Assembly (NCBI GenBank): GCA_019636215.1
Contig: JAHBXZ010000005.1
Location: forward strand, 193,159 to 257,158
Direction: 5' to 3'
Length of the DNA: 64,000 nt
DNA from: Planctomycetota bacterium
GTDB lineage: Bacteria > Planctomycetota > UBA8742 > UBA2392
In this document: piece by piece, positions 42,124 to 49,576 of the stretch
How the letters are laid out: each line of letters starts with the position of its first letter
Numbering within the stretch: position 1 is the stretch's first letter
Position numbers and translations under genes: made by a program
The notes under the pieces: model-generated
Database searches by the model: none
Told to the model about the DNA's origin: nothing
The model's input: the letters and a program-made list of their open reading frames with translations, nothing else

Positions 42124-43096
42124 CTTTGGGTACTCCGCGCTCCTGAAACCTCTCTACCAAGGCCCGGGCACCAGACTTGATTGCAAACTTCGCTTCCTTC
42201 TTGAAGATCGGGAACGCCCGGAAGAACTGATATGACCCGGCCTGCCGATCTTTCAGCAGCAACAAATGGGTGTACTTGCATCGCGGCACGCCCTTCATCG
42301 GAACAATCTCGCCGATGTCTGACGCGATTGCCTTGCCGGAACGCAGGCCGTCAACACCCGCCATCACAATGGCAAGCGCCCAGTCCTCGGGCGCGTCCTC
42401 GGCCCTTGCCATGAAGAACTCGACACTGGTGCCATCCGGCGACTCGCAACCCAATCCCTCGGTGATCAGCAGGTTGCCCGCGAAATGCACCGAGACGCCC
42501 ATCAACACGTGGCTTGCGGTCTTGGTGACTTGCGCAAAGTTCGTCGCCAAGACATCGGCAAAAGAGCCAAGGGCCGGCACTTGCGCCAGTTGCTCGGGCG
42601 TGCACTTTGACCGCAGGTACTCTTCGATCTCCTTGTGGCCGTACTTTCGCGCCCGGGAAATCATGGTCTCGCCGTTGTGGTTCTTCCCGGGGTCCATGCC
42701 GGCCTCAACGAGAAGTTTGACCATCTCAAGATTTCCGTTGTGAATGGCGAGCGCAAGCGGACTGTGTTGAGCGGCTTCGCAGATGGCAACAGGTACTATT
42801 GCTGCCAAAAACCGCGCTAAATCAACATCTTGGGCGCTGACGGCACTCCAGAAGGTGGTGTTGTACACCGACGGCCCCTCTGGCTTGGCTCCTAGTGCAA
42901 TCAGTTTCTTCAAAGTTTCAAGCTTCGTCTGCGACGGCGCTTTCGATGTAATCACCATGTTGAGTACGCCACCAAATCCGCCAAACTCATCATTGAGCAT
43001 CTGCCGATTTGCCGCTGCATACTCAAGTGCAGCGGCAAAGTTTGGGCTGTCGCCAGATAAGTACCGGCCGAATTGAATCAGATCATCTTCGCTCAT
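42092..43096 (-). CDS. Ankyrin-repeat and SUFU-like protein, putative immunity protein
   Basis: 334 residues. The N-terminal half (about 60-170) has ankyrin repeats: 'FWSAVSAQDVDLARFLAAIV', SPLALAIHNGNLEMVKLLVEAGMDP, MISRARKYGHKEIEEYL. The C-terminal half (about 185-325) reads like a SUFU (suppressor of fused) domain: ITEGLG, VEFFMARAEDAPEDWALAIV, IVPMKG, YTHLLLLKD, FFRAFPIFKKEAKFAI. Both families serve as immunity proteins in polymorphic toxin systems. It starts 16 bases after the toxin-like ORF and lies between the two 80-bp direct repeats. GC content is lower than in the surrounding genes. The SUFU call is by motif pattern and moderate in confidence. Confidence 0.6.
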   Translation of the reverse strand: MSEDDLIQFGRYLSGDSPNFAAALEYAAANRQMLNDEFGGFGGVLNMVITSKAPSQTKLETLKKLIALGAKPEGPSVYNTTFWSAVSAQDVDLARFLAAIVPVAICEAAQHSPLALAIHNGNLEMVKLLVEAGMDPGKNHNGETMISRARKYGHKEIEEYLRSKCTPEQLAQVPALGSFADVLATNFAQVTKTASHVLMGVSVHFAGNLLITEGLGCESPDGTSVEFFMARAEDAPEDWALAIVMAGVDGLRSGKAIASDIGEIVPMKGVPRCKYTHLLLLKDRQAGSYQFFRAFPIFKKEAKFAIKSGARALVERFQERGVPKDVSLDRRSVV

Positions 43097-43112
43097 GTAG
43101 TCCCGTCAGTCG

Positions 43113-43343
43113 TCAGTTGCCTGCGGCTCGTCTGCCGGCTTCAGCGAGTGCCTTTACCACATCATCCCGAGATCCCATTCGATCTGCCCTCCGCAAGTCC
43201 GCCAACAAGGCCTCCAGTGCCTCAGTTGTGTGAACATCCTTCATTGGCGCCCACACAAAGTTCTCTTTTCCAAAGATCGGGTCAATATCGGAAGACCGCC
43301 TAAGGTAAGAGGGTTCAGCCTGTCCGATGGCCATCGAACTCAA
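43113..43343 (-). CDS. Toxin-tail-like small ORF (possible HNH/Endo VII-type nuclease C-terminus)
   Basis: 76 residues with a TTG start (an internal ATG is three codons later); the frame is closed by a TGA six codons before the TTG. The core 'DIDPIFGKENFVWAPMKDVH' followed by TTEALEALLADLR and DDVVKALAEAGRRAAG resembles the C-terminal end of RHS/polymorphic-toxin nuclease domains (the 'ENLVWAPN...H' pattern). The catalytic His region is absent, so it is probably a truncated toxin, cut off from its delivery domain. The immunity-like gene follows 16 bases downstream. Inference from a remembered motif; weaker than the neighbouring calls. Confidence 0.4.
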   Translation of the reverse strand: MSSMAIGQAEPSYLRRSSDIDPIFGKENFVWAPMKDVHTTEALEALLADLRRADRMGSRDDVVKALAEAGRRAAGN

Positions 43344-43384
43344 TACGCCAGTGAATCCGCGTCAAAGTGCCACCCAAAAAACAG

Positions 43385-43464
43385 GCCGGGCCATTTCTCC
43401 TGGTGCCTACTCAAACGGCGGCAGGCCGCGCTTGGCGCACAGCTCGCGCATGAAGTTGATGCAG
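43385..43464. repeat. 80-bp direct repeat, intact copy (with 41832-41911)
   Basis: Identical to 41832-41911 except one base. It spans the final codons, stop and about 20 downstream bases of the TPR gene. The two copies are about 1.55 kb apart and bracket the toxin-like and ankyrin-SUFU genes. Confidence 0.8.
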
Positions 43465-44771
43465 TACTCCACCAGACCTGCGGCCTTGATCTCGCGTAAC
43501 TGTGCGATTCCCTGACGCCAGGTCTGTTCGGCTTCTTCAAGCCGGCCCATCACGATCAGGCAGCGCCCAACAGTGCACAGGTGGACGCCTTCCTCGACCC
43601 GGTTGCCGACTTCACGGTCGATCTTGAGCGCTTCCTGCACGATCTGCATGGCCTGTTCGGGTTGGTCCTGCATCAGCGCATAGCTGGCCAGGCCGCCCAT
43701 TGCCTTGGCCTCAAACCGGAGATTGCCAACCTCACGATGCAGCGGCAGGACACGCCGGATGGCGTCAATGGCCCGCTGCCATTGCCTTGTGTCCCACAGG
43801 TAAGACGCCATGTTTCCCAGGGTCACAGACTCGGCCCGACGGTCGCCCCGTTGGCGGTTCATGGCCAGGGCGCGCTCAAACAGTTCGTCGGCTTCCGGGT
43901 GCCGCCCCTGCTTGGCGACAACACTGGCAAGCCCCGAGATACACAGGGCTTCAATCGCCGGTTCCGCCTGCTGGCGGGCCTCATGCAGGGCCTGCGTGTA
44001 GAGCGCCGCGGCGTCGTCCAGCCGCAGCTTTCGCGAATGAACAAACGCGATCCTGATGCGCAGCGTCGTGGCAAGGCGGGTGTGGCCATGGCTCTCGCAC
44101 AACTGCAACCCGCGCTGGTAGTGTCCTTCTGCCTCGTCCAGATTTTCGTCGGTCGAACACAGGTGACCGAGCTGCATCAGGCACTGGGGCAGCAAAGCAC
44201 CCTGGAAGTCAGGCGCGTCGACAATCTTCAGCGCGTCACGAACCAGGGCTTCTGCGGCACCGGCAAAACCGGCGCCACTTTCCATGCGCGATGCGTTCAG
44301 CAGATCACGCGCGCGGGCTTCGCCCTGCTGCAACGCGGCGGCGCGTGCCCACAACCTGGCGGACTGGCGGTTCTGGAACTCGTGGCCCGCACGAATGGCC
44401 GCCCGCTTCAGGTAAACGCGCCGTCGCTGCTCAAGCTCCGGCGATGCCGGGCCTTCGGCGCCGGCAGCCCATTCGGCGTGATCCGCAAGCTCTGCGGCAA
44501 TCTGGTCGATGGGAAGCGGCTCGTAGCCGCCTTCCGGTCCGGAGGCTGTGGTCGGCTCCGGCGGCAGGCCGCCGAAGATGTCCTCAAGAATCCCCAGGGC
44601 TTGCCGGTGCAATGCGGCGCGGGCGGCCGGAAGTTGCAGACCATAGGCGGCGTCACGCAAAAGCGCGTGCCGGAACAGGTAGGCGATTTCGGCGTCCACA
44701 GTTGGAGTATAGTCGTAGGCGCATTCACCCCGCACAAGCAATACCTGTGCAGGCCGAAGAACGTCGCGCAC
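43407..44771 (-). CDS. TPR protein, probably the 3' half of a STAND/AAA ATPase-TPR gene
   Basis: 454 residues. Residues about 25-75 ('VDAEIAYLFRHALLRDAAYG', LPAARAALHRQALGILE) are the winged-helix end of the ATPase module found in kinase/cyclase-AAA-TPR regulators, where it is always preceded by about 300 residues of P-loop domain. Here no P-loop precedes it and no clear ribosome binding site is seen, so the gene looks 5'-truncated. Residues about 180-440 are at least six tetratricopeptide repeats (LDEAEGHYQRGLQLCESHGH, HPEADELFERALAMNRQRGD, PEQAMQIVQEALKIDREVGN, LEEAEQTWRQGIAQLREIKA). TPRs mediate protein binding. Its 3' end is the source of the direct repeats. Confidence 0.7.
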   Translation of the reverse strand: MRDVLRPAQVLLVRGECAYDYTPTVDAEIAYLFRHALLRDAAYGLQLPAARAALHRQALGILEDIFGGLPPEPTTASGPEGGYEPLPIDQIAAELADHAEWAAGAEGPASPELEQRRRVYLKRAAIRAGHEFQNRQSARLWARAAALQQGEARARDLLNASRMESGAGFAGAAEALVRDALKIVDAPDFQGALLPQCLMQLGHLCSTDENLDEAEGHYQRGLQLCESHGHTRLATTLRIRIAFVHSRKLRLDDAAALYTQALHEARQQAEPAIEALCISGLASVVAKQGRHPEADELFERALAMNRQRGDRRAESVTLGNMASYLWDTRQWQRAIDAIRRVLPLHREVGNLRFEAKAMGGLASYALMQDQPEQAMQIVQEALKIDREVGNRVEEGVHLCTVGRCLIVMGRLEEAEQTWRQGIAQLREIKAAGLVEYCINFMRELCAKRGLPPFE

Positions 44772-44909
44772 CCTCAGTACCGCCCCTGGTCCTCAGATGG
44801 ACACAGACTCAGACGGTTAAGGGAAGCAGCAAAGTCTCACGCATAGGCGCAAGGCCGCGGAGAACCGCAAGCTGCCGTTGTTGGCCGCACAGCCAAGTGT
44901 GCCTGCGCC

Positions 44910-44944
44910 ACAAGGGCCGGCGGTTGGCCGGGCCTTGTTGTTTT
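44910..44944 (+). terminator. Rho-independent terminator without an obvious upstream gene
   Basis: A 12-bp stem with one mismatch (44910-44921 with 44927-44938), a 5-base loop and TGTTTT at the end. The upstream plus-strand region 44772-44909 has no ORF, so it may terminate a small RNA or be left from a lost gene. Confidence 0.5.
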
Positions 44945-45047
44945 CGCCGTGGGGTTGATGTCGCGGCTGGGTGGTAGACTGCATGGGCTGAATTCTGGGC
45001 CTTGGAAATTCGGGGTTCGACGCCATGATTGCCGCTCAGGAGAAACC

Positions 45048-45209
45048 ATGTCCAGCAAACGCTTCGGGGCCAAGCCCAAGAAAGAAAAGCAGAAGGACGA
45101 CAAAAATCGCCCTGCCGCGCCCGCACCTGCCAAGCCACCCAAGACGACCTTCAAGGGGCCGACCTCTGGCCCGCGCGCGCACTTCCAGCGGCGCACGTCC
45201 GGCGGTTAG
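45048..45209 (+). CDS. Small basic protein
   Basis: 53 residues with a good ribosome binding site ('aggaga'). Lys-rich first half (MSSKRFGAKPKKEKQKDDK), Pro/Ala-rich middle, Arg at the end. It looks disordered and nucleic-acid or ribosome binding by composition only; no family recognised. The tandem repeat follows. Confidence 0.5.
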   Translation: MSSKRFGAKPKKEKQKDDKNRPAAPAPAKPPKTTFKGPTSGPRAHFQRRTSGG

Positions 45210-45234
45210 CGATGACCGGCGCCATGACAAGAAT

Positions 45235-45454
45235 GTGACAATCGGGCGCCCTGAGAACTGCGATGGCCTCCCGCGCCTTCGCTGTCGCCAGCGCTATGGC
45301 GCACTGGTGCCCCTGCTGGCTGGCACGGTGACGTAAATGTGACAATCGAGTTCCCTGAGAATCGCTATGGCCCGTCGCGCTTTGGCCGTCGCCAGCGCCA
45401 TGGCGCACTGGTGCCCACGCTGGCTGACGCCGTGACGTAAATGTGACAATCGGG
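45235..45454 (+). repeat. 104-bp tandem repeat, about 2.1 units
   Basis: Units start at gtgacaatcg at 45235, 45339 and 45443 (the third truncated), exact spacing 104 bases, roughly 80-85% identical. Each full unit contains a 22-codon ORF (45263-45331 and 45367-45435). It fills the 328-base gap before the VIT/vWA gene. Confidence 0.85.
45263..45435 (+). other. Two possible 22-codon ORFs, one in each repeat unit
   Basis: The first (45263-45331) encodes a 22-residue peptide starting MASRAFAVASAMAHWCP, the second (45367-45435) one starting MARRALAVASAMAHWCP; both end with TGA at the same place. No indels between copies break the frame. No clear ribosome binding site, so coding is uncertain. Confidence 0.3.
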
Positions 45455-45537
45455 TACCCATCCACTAATGCGGGAACCTGCCCCCTGCCGGCCGCGTCCT
45501 AACCCGGCACGCAGTCTGTCCTTTCAGGGGAACCCTC

Positions 45538-47916
45538 ATGTTCAACAAGACTTCTCTGGCACTGGCCGGCCTTGTCGCCGTCATGGCGGGAACGATGGCC
45601 GCGCAGGGCATTGTGATTGACCGGCGCGTCCGGCCTGAGCCGATGCCGCGACCCCGCCCCACACCCGTGGAGAACATCCGCGTCAAGACCCACCAGGTTG
45701 AGACCACCATTGACGGCCAGGGTGCGACCACAACCATCACCCAGACTTTCTACAACCCGAACAACTGGCAGCTTGAGGGCACGTACATCTTCCCGTTGCC
45801 CGTCGAGGCCGCGATCAACGGCTTTGAAATGACCATGAACGGCAAGATGGTCAAGGGCGAGCTGCTGCCCGCCGACAAGGCCCGCCACATATATGAAGAG
45901 ACCGTGCGCAAGATGATTGACCCCGGCCTGCTGGAGTACGCCGGACGCGGGCTGTTCCAGGCCAGGGTGTTCCCGATTCTGCCGCAGCAGGATTTGACGA
46001 TCAAGTTCACCTACACCGAGCTGCTGCGCTTTGACAGCGGCATGGTGCGCTTCAACTACCCGCTGCGCACGCGCAACTTCTGCCTGACGCCTCCGGAATT
46101 GGTGACGGCCAAGGTCACGCTGAAGGCGGACCGTGCGCTGCAGACCATTTACTCGCCAACCCATCGCGTTGAAGTCATCCGCAAGGGTGAAACCGAGGCC
46201 GTTGTAGGCCTTGAGATGAAGGGCGAACAGCCCGCCAACGACTTTGAAGTCTTCTACGGCTTCGCCGATGGCCCGCTGGCAGCCAACGTGATGAGCTTCC
46301 GCGAAGACGACAAGGCCGGCTACTTTCTTGCCCTGCTGACGCCCAAGATCCAGCTGGCCGGCGACGAAATGCTGCCCAAGGACGTGATTGTGGTGATGGA
46401 TACCAGCGGCAGCATGGACGAAGACGGCAAGATCGCCCAGGCCCGCAAGGCCATGAAGTTTGTGGTCGGCAAGCTCAACGGCAAGGATCGGTTTGCCGTG
46501 GTCACCTTCAGCACCATGGTGCGCAAGCTGCACGAACAGTTGGTGGAAGCCACCGACGAAAACAAGAAAGCCGCCCAGGACAGCATCGACAAGCTCGAGG
46601 CCAGCGGCGGCACGAACATTGAGGGCGCGATCCGCGCGGCCTACGAACTCGCGGGCACCGATGCCAAGCGCCCGTGCTATGTGCTGTTCTTCACTGACGG
46701 CCTGCCGACGATGGGCGAAATCACCGATGTGCGCGCCCTGGCCAAACTGAGCAACGAAAAACGCCCCAGCCACGCCCGCATGTTCACCTTTGGTGTGGGC
46801 TACGACGTGAACACCTGGCTGCTGGACACAATGGCCGAAGAAGGCCGCGGCCAGCGCGAGTACGTCAAGCCCAAGGAAGACATGGAAGTGAAGGTCAGCA
46901 ACTTCGCCAACAAGATTGCCGCGCCGGTGCTGAGTGACGTCAAGCTGCGCATCGACGGCGCCGAGATTCACGACATGCACCCGCAGGTGCCCGGCGACCT
47001 GTTTGCCGGGACCCAGCTGGCGGTGCTGGGCCGGTTTGCCAAGCCCGGCAAGCGCCAACTGGTGCTGGAAGGCACCGTCAACGGCGAGAAGCGCGCCTTT
47101 GAGTACACCATCGAGCTGTGCGAAAAAGACGGCAGCAAGGCTTATCTGCCCCGCATGTGGGCGGTGCGCCGCGTGGGCCACCTGATGGACCAGATCACAC
47201 TCAAGGGCCACAACGAGGAACTGGCCAAGGAGATCATCAAGCTTGGCACGCAGTTCGGCATCGTGACGCCATACACCAGCTTCCTGATTGTGGAAGATAC
47301 GCCGGTCAACCGGCCTGGCACACCGCGCCCGGCGGAGCGTCCGGCAGACGGCCGCTGGAATGAACGCAAGGGCGGGGCTGAGGCCCCGGGCGGCGGCGGC
47401 GGGCGTCCGCTGGGCGGCGTGCCTGCCCCGGCCGCAGAACAGACGGGCAAGGATTCCGTGCGGCGTTCCGATTCCAATGCGGCGCGTAAGGAAAACAGCA
47501 ATGCCGACGACGCCAAAAACGCCGAGGAGGCCGAGCTGAAGGACCTCGAGGAAAAGGCCAAGAAGCAGGGCATGTCAACCAAGACCGCAGAACGCCTTCG
47601 CCGCCTGGCAGCCAAGGGCATGGACAAGGCCGCAGCAGCCACCGAGGCCGAGCAGATCAGCAAGACGATTGGCACACGCACGTTCATCTGGAGCGACGGC
47701 ATCTGGCTGGAAAGCGACCTGACCAACGCCGAGCTGTTCGGGGCCGAGACCGTGGATTACATGAGCGACCGCTACTTTGAGATCGCCCGCAAGGACGACA
47801 CCACGGCCAAGGTGCTGGCCCTGGGCACCGAAGTGATTTTCCGCGCCGGCGGCAAGACTTACCGGATTGTGGACAAGACGTCATCGGTCGAGGAGCCCAA
47901 AGAGGGAGGCAAGTAG
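45538..47916 (+). CDS. Exported VIT and von Willebrand A domain protein
   Basis: 792 residues. Signal peptide MFNKTSLALAGLVAVMAGTMAAQ. VIT domain about 45-180 (TTTITQTFYNPNNWQLEGTY, FPLPVEAAINGFEM, ARHIYEETVRK, ARVFPILPQQD), as in inter-alpha-trypsin inhibitor heavy chains. vWA domain about 280-455 with the complete MIDAS metal site in VVMDTSGSMDEDGK (D288-x-S290-x-S292), a following Thr in SGGTNIEGA, and Asp in FFTDGLPT. The C-terminal 200 residues are Gly/Pro-rich then a charged helical region. The protein should bind ligands through a divalent metal outside the cell. Ribosome binding site 'aggggaa'; a terminator follows at 47939. Confidence 0.85.
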   Translation: MFNKTSLALAGLVAVMAGTMAAQGIVIDRRVRPEPMPRPRPTPVENIRVKTHQVETTIDGQGATTTITQTFYNPNNWQLEGTYIFPLPVEAAINGFEMTMNGKMVKGELLPADKARHIYEETVRKMIDPGLLEYAGRGLFQARVFPILPQQDLTIKFTYTELLRFDSGMVRFNYPLRTRNFCLTPPELVTAKVTLKADRALQTIYSPTHRVEVIRKGETEAVVGLEMKGEQPANDFEVFYGFADGPLAANVMSFREDDKAGYFLALLTPKIQLAGDEMLPKDVIVVMDTSGSMDEDGKIAQARKAMKFVVGKLNGKDRFAVVTFSTMVRKLHEQLVEATDENKKAAQDSIDKLEASGGTNIEGAIRAAYELAGTDAKRPCYVLFFTDGLPTMGEITDVRALAKLSNEKRPSHARMFTFGVGYDVNTWLLDTMAEEGRGQREYVKPKEDMEVKVSNFANKIAAPVLSDVKLRIDGAEIHDMHPQVPGDLFAGTQLAVLGRFAKPGKRQLVLEGTVNGEKRAFEYTIELCEKDGSKAYLPRMWAVRRVGHLMDQITLKGHNEELAKEIIKLGTQFGIVTPYTSFLIVEDTPVNRPGTPRPAERPADGRWNERKGGAEAPGGGGGRPLGGVPAPAAEQTGKDSVRRSDSNAARKENSNADDAKNAEEAELKDLEEKAKKQGMSTKTAERLRRLAAKGMDKAAAATEAEQISKTIGTRTFIWSDGIWLESDLTNAELFGAETVDYMSDRYFEIARKDDTTAKVLALGTEVIFRAGGKTYRIVDKTSSVEEPKEGGK

Positions 47917-47938
47917 CCGCCGGTACAGTTGTTCGCAG

Positions 47939-47970
47939 CCGGTCGCGGTCACCGCGGCCGGTTTGCGTTT
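47939..47970 (+). terminator. Rho-independent terminator after the VIT/vWA gene
   Basis: 11-bp stem (47939-47949 with 47951-47961) with one G-T pair and a tiny loop, followed by tttgcgttt. Confidence 0.55.
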
Positions 47971-48088
47971 CCGGGGCAGATATGGCCCCTTGCGACGCGT
48001 TGTGGTTATACTGGGGTTCCCCCACGCGCATGGAACTGGCCCCTGCCCGGTACTGTTAGTAACTTGGGGGTCGGCACGGAGTGCTGGT

Positions 48089-49030
48089 TTGAAGACCTTC
48101 ACGCTGGATTGGAAAGGCTGGTGGTTGTTTCGTTCGCCGCTGTCGGCGGCGGCCGATCTCAATTCCACCACCGCCATCTATGCCGTGATGGGCGCCAAGC
48201 TCAAGAAAGTGGACCAGGGCATCGCCTGCACCGCGCGCGAACCCGTGCTGTTCAACGCCCACAAGGGCGGCACCCTGCGCGACCACCTGGAAAAGCTGAT
48301 CAAGATGTCGCTGGGCGTGTTTGCCGCCAAGCGCTGCCAGGAGATCCGCAAGCAGCCCATCGTGTACGCCGCATTTCTGCCCGACGACGTGGACCTTGGC
48401 GACATGGCGGGCATGCTCAGCCTGCTGTATGGCGCTGTGCCGTTCGCACCCAAGCACCACGCCATGCCAAAGCCCTACGACGGCGATCCCATGCGCATTG
48501 TGAACGCAGGCCGCGCGATCGGCCTGCCCAGCGAGATCAACTTTGGCGCCGGCAGATCCCGTCCCGCGGATTCCGACCAGACCCGCGACGGCGACGCCGA
48601 AGCCGACGCCGCCATGAGCGCCGCCGTGGCCCAGGAAGCCGCCGTCACGCGCACCATGACCCGCGAAGACATGGAAGTTTCCGGCCTGGCCACCGAACGC
48701 ATTGCCAAGCCCCAGCAGCCCCTGGCCACGGAAAAGCTGGACAAGCCCGACGCACCGCGCCCGCACCTGGTGGAAACCACGCGCATAGACAAAGACGATG
48801 TGGCCCAGGGTCATCAGCCGCTGGCGACCGAAAAGGTGGACAAACCGGAACCTGCACGCCCGCACCTGGTAGAGACCACCCGCATCGACAAAGATGACAT
48901 TGCCCAGGGCCTGCAGACGGAGCGCGTGCCCAAGCCCGGCGAGAACATCACCGAGTTCGTGCCAAGGCCCGAGGGTGAAAAGAAGAACCCCGAGCCCGAA
49001 CTCGACGAGGCCTCGCCCAAGGCTTCGTGA
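48089..49030 (+). CDS. Hypothetical protein with 33-residue tail repeats
   Basis: 313 residues from TTG at 48089 with 'ggag' nine bases upstream (the start is uncertain; the open frame begins further up). An N-terminal globular part of about 150 residues (FNAHKGGTLRDHLEKLIKMS, YAAFLPDDVDLGDMAGMLSL) has no recognised fold. The C-terminal half holds two tandem 33-residue units, each beginning QPLATEK(L/V)DKP and containing RPHLVETTRIDKDD; the DNA period is 99 bases. Further partial units (ATERIAKP, QTERVPKP) extend this Thr/Lys/Pro/Asp pattern. Thr-Arg-Ile-Asp sequences could be kinase targets and FHA ligands, but that is speculative. Confidence 0.6.
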   Translation: MKTFTLDWKGWWLFRSPLSAAADLNSTTAIYAVMGAKLKKVDQGIACTAREPVLFNAHKGGTLRDHLEKLIKMSLGVFAAKRCQEIRKQPIVYAAFLPDDVDLGDMAGMLSLLYGAVPFAPKHHAMPKPYDGDPMRIVNAGRAIGLPSEINFGAGRSRPADSDQTRDGDAEADAAMSAAVAQEAAVTRTMTREDMEVSGLATERIAKPQQPLATEKLDKPDAPRPHLVETTRIDKDDVAQGHQPLATEKVDKPEPARPHLVETTRIDKDDIAQGLQTERVPKPGENITEFVPRPEGEKKNPEPELDEASPKAS

Positions 49031-49137
49031 AGCCACTTGCGGCTAAGGGCCCGGAATTCTGAAGATTCGCTAAAGTTCCGTCGAAGGTTCCGCCGATAGA
49101 CGGGTGAACGACATTGCACCCACACGGAGACCGAGCC

Positions 49138-49401
49138 ATGGGTAACACGACTTCCCGCCACAGCCAGCGCTTCCGCAGCGTTCGCACGGCCCGCCGGGCT
49201 GACACGGGCGGCGTCGTTGCGCCGGCCGCGCAGGCAGGTGCCGCCACGGCACGCTTCATGGCAGGATTGCAGGGGATGTCCGAGGCCCGGCTGGCACTGG
49301 TCGAGGCCGTGCGCGCCAAGGTCAACGCCGCCGGCTATGACCTGGATGCTGAGGTCGCCCGCGCCCTGGAAAGCCTGCTGAACCCCGGGCCCCGCAGCTG
49401 A
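49138..49401 (+). CDS. Small protein with weak FlgM-like C-terminus
   Basis: 87 residues from ATG at 49138, preceded by 'cggaga'. The basic, Ala-rich N-terminus looks disordered; the C-terminus 'ARLALVEAVRAKVNAAGYDL' then DAEVARALESLL resembles the anti-sigma-28 factor FlgM (helix, xxG-x-Y, helix). No flagellar gene is nearby, and similarity is short, so this is tentative. Confidence 0.45.
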   Translation: MGNTTSRHSQRFRSVRTARRADTGGVVAPAAQAGAATARFMAGLQGMSEARLALVEAVRAKVNAAGYDLDAEVARALESLLNPGPRS

Positions 49402-49576
49402 ACCCCGTTCAACAATTGCTTGGCAGCAACGCGCCGGTTGCTACTCTGCCCGCGTGATTGGCCGTCGGCCCGGTGGCATGGTGCCCCAGTGCTGACGCCA
49501 GCAACGCAAGGATCCCGCACGCCCGCCCTCGCATGCAGTCTCTGCCTGGGCGGCGTTTGCGTAAAGGAGACCAGCC

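Noticed and set aside
45235..45454. CRISPR array
   Set aside because: Unit is 104 bases with similarity over its whole length, not short repeats with unique spacers.
45151..45465. 104-codon minus-strand ORF over the tandem repeat
   Set aside because: Exists only because the repeat unit lacks stops in that frame; no start signal and low-complexity product.
45499..47211. 570-codon minus-strand ORF
   Set aside because: Antisense to the VIT/vWA gene, which has a MIDAS motif and signal peptide.
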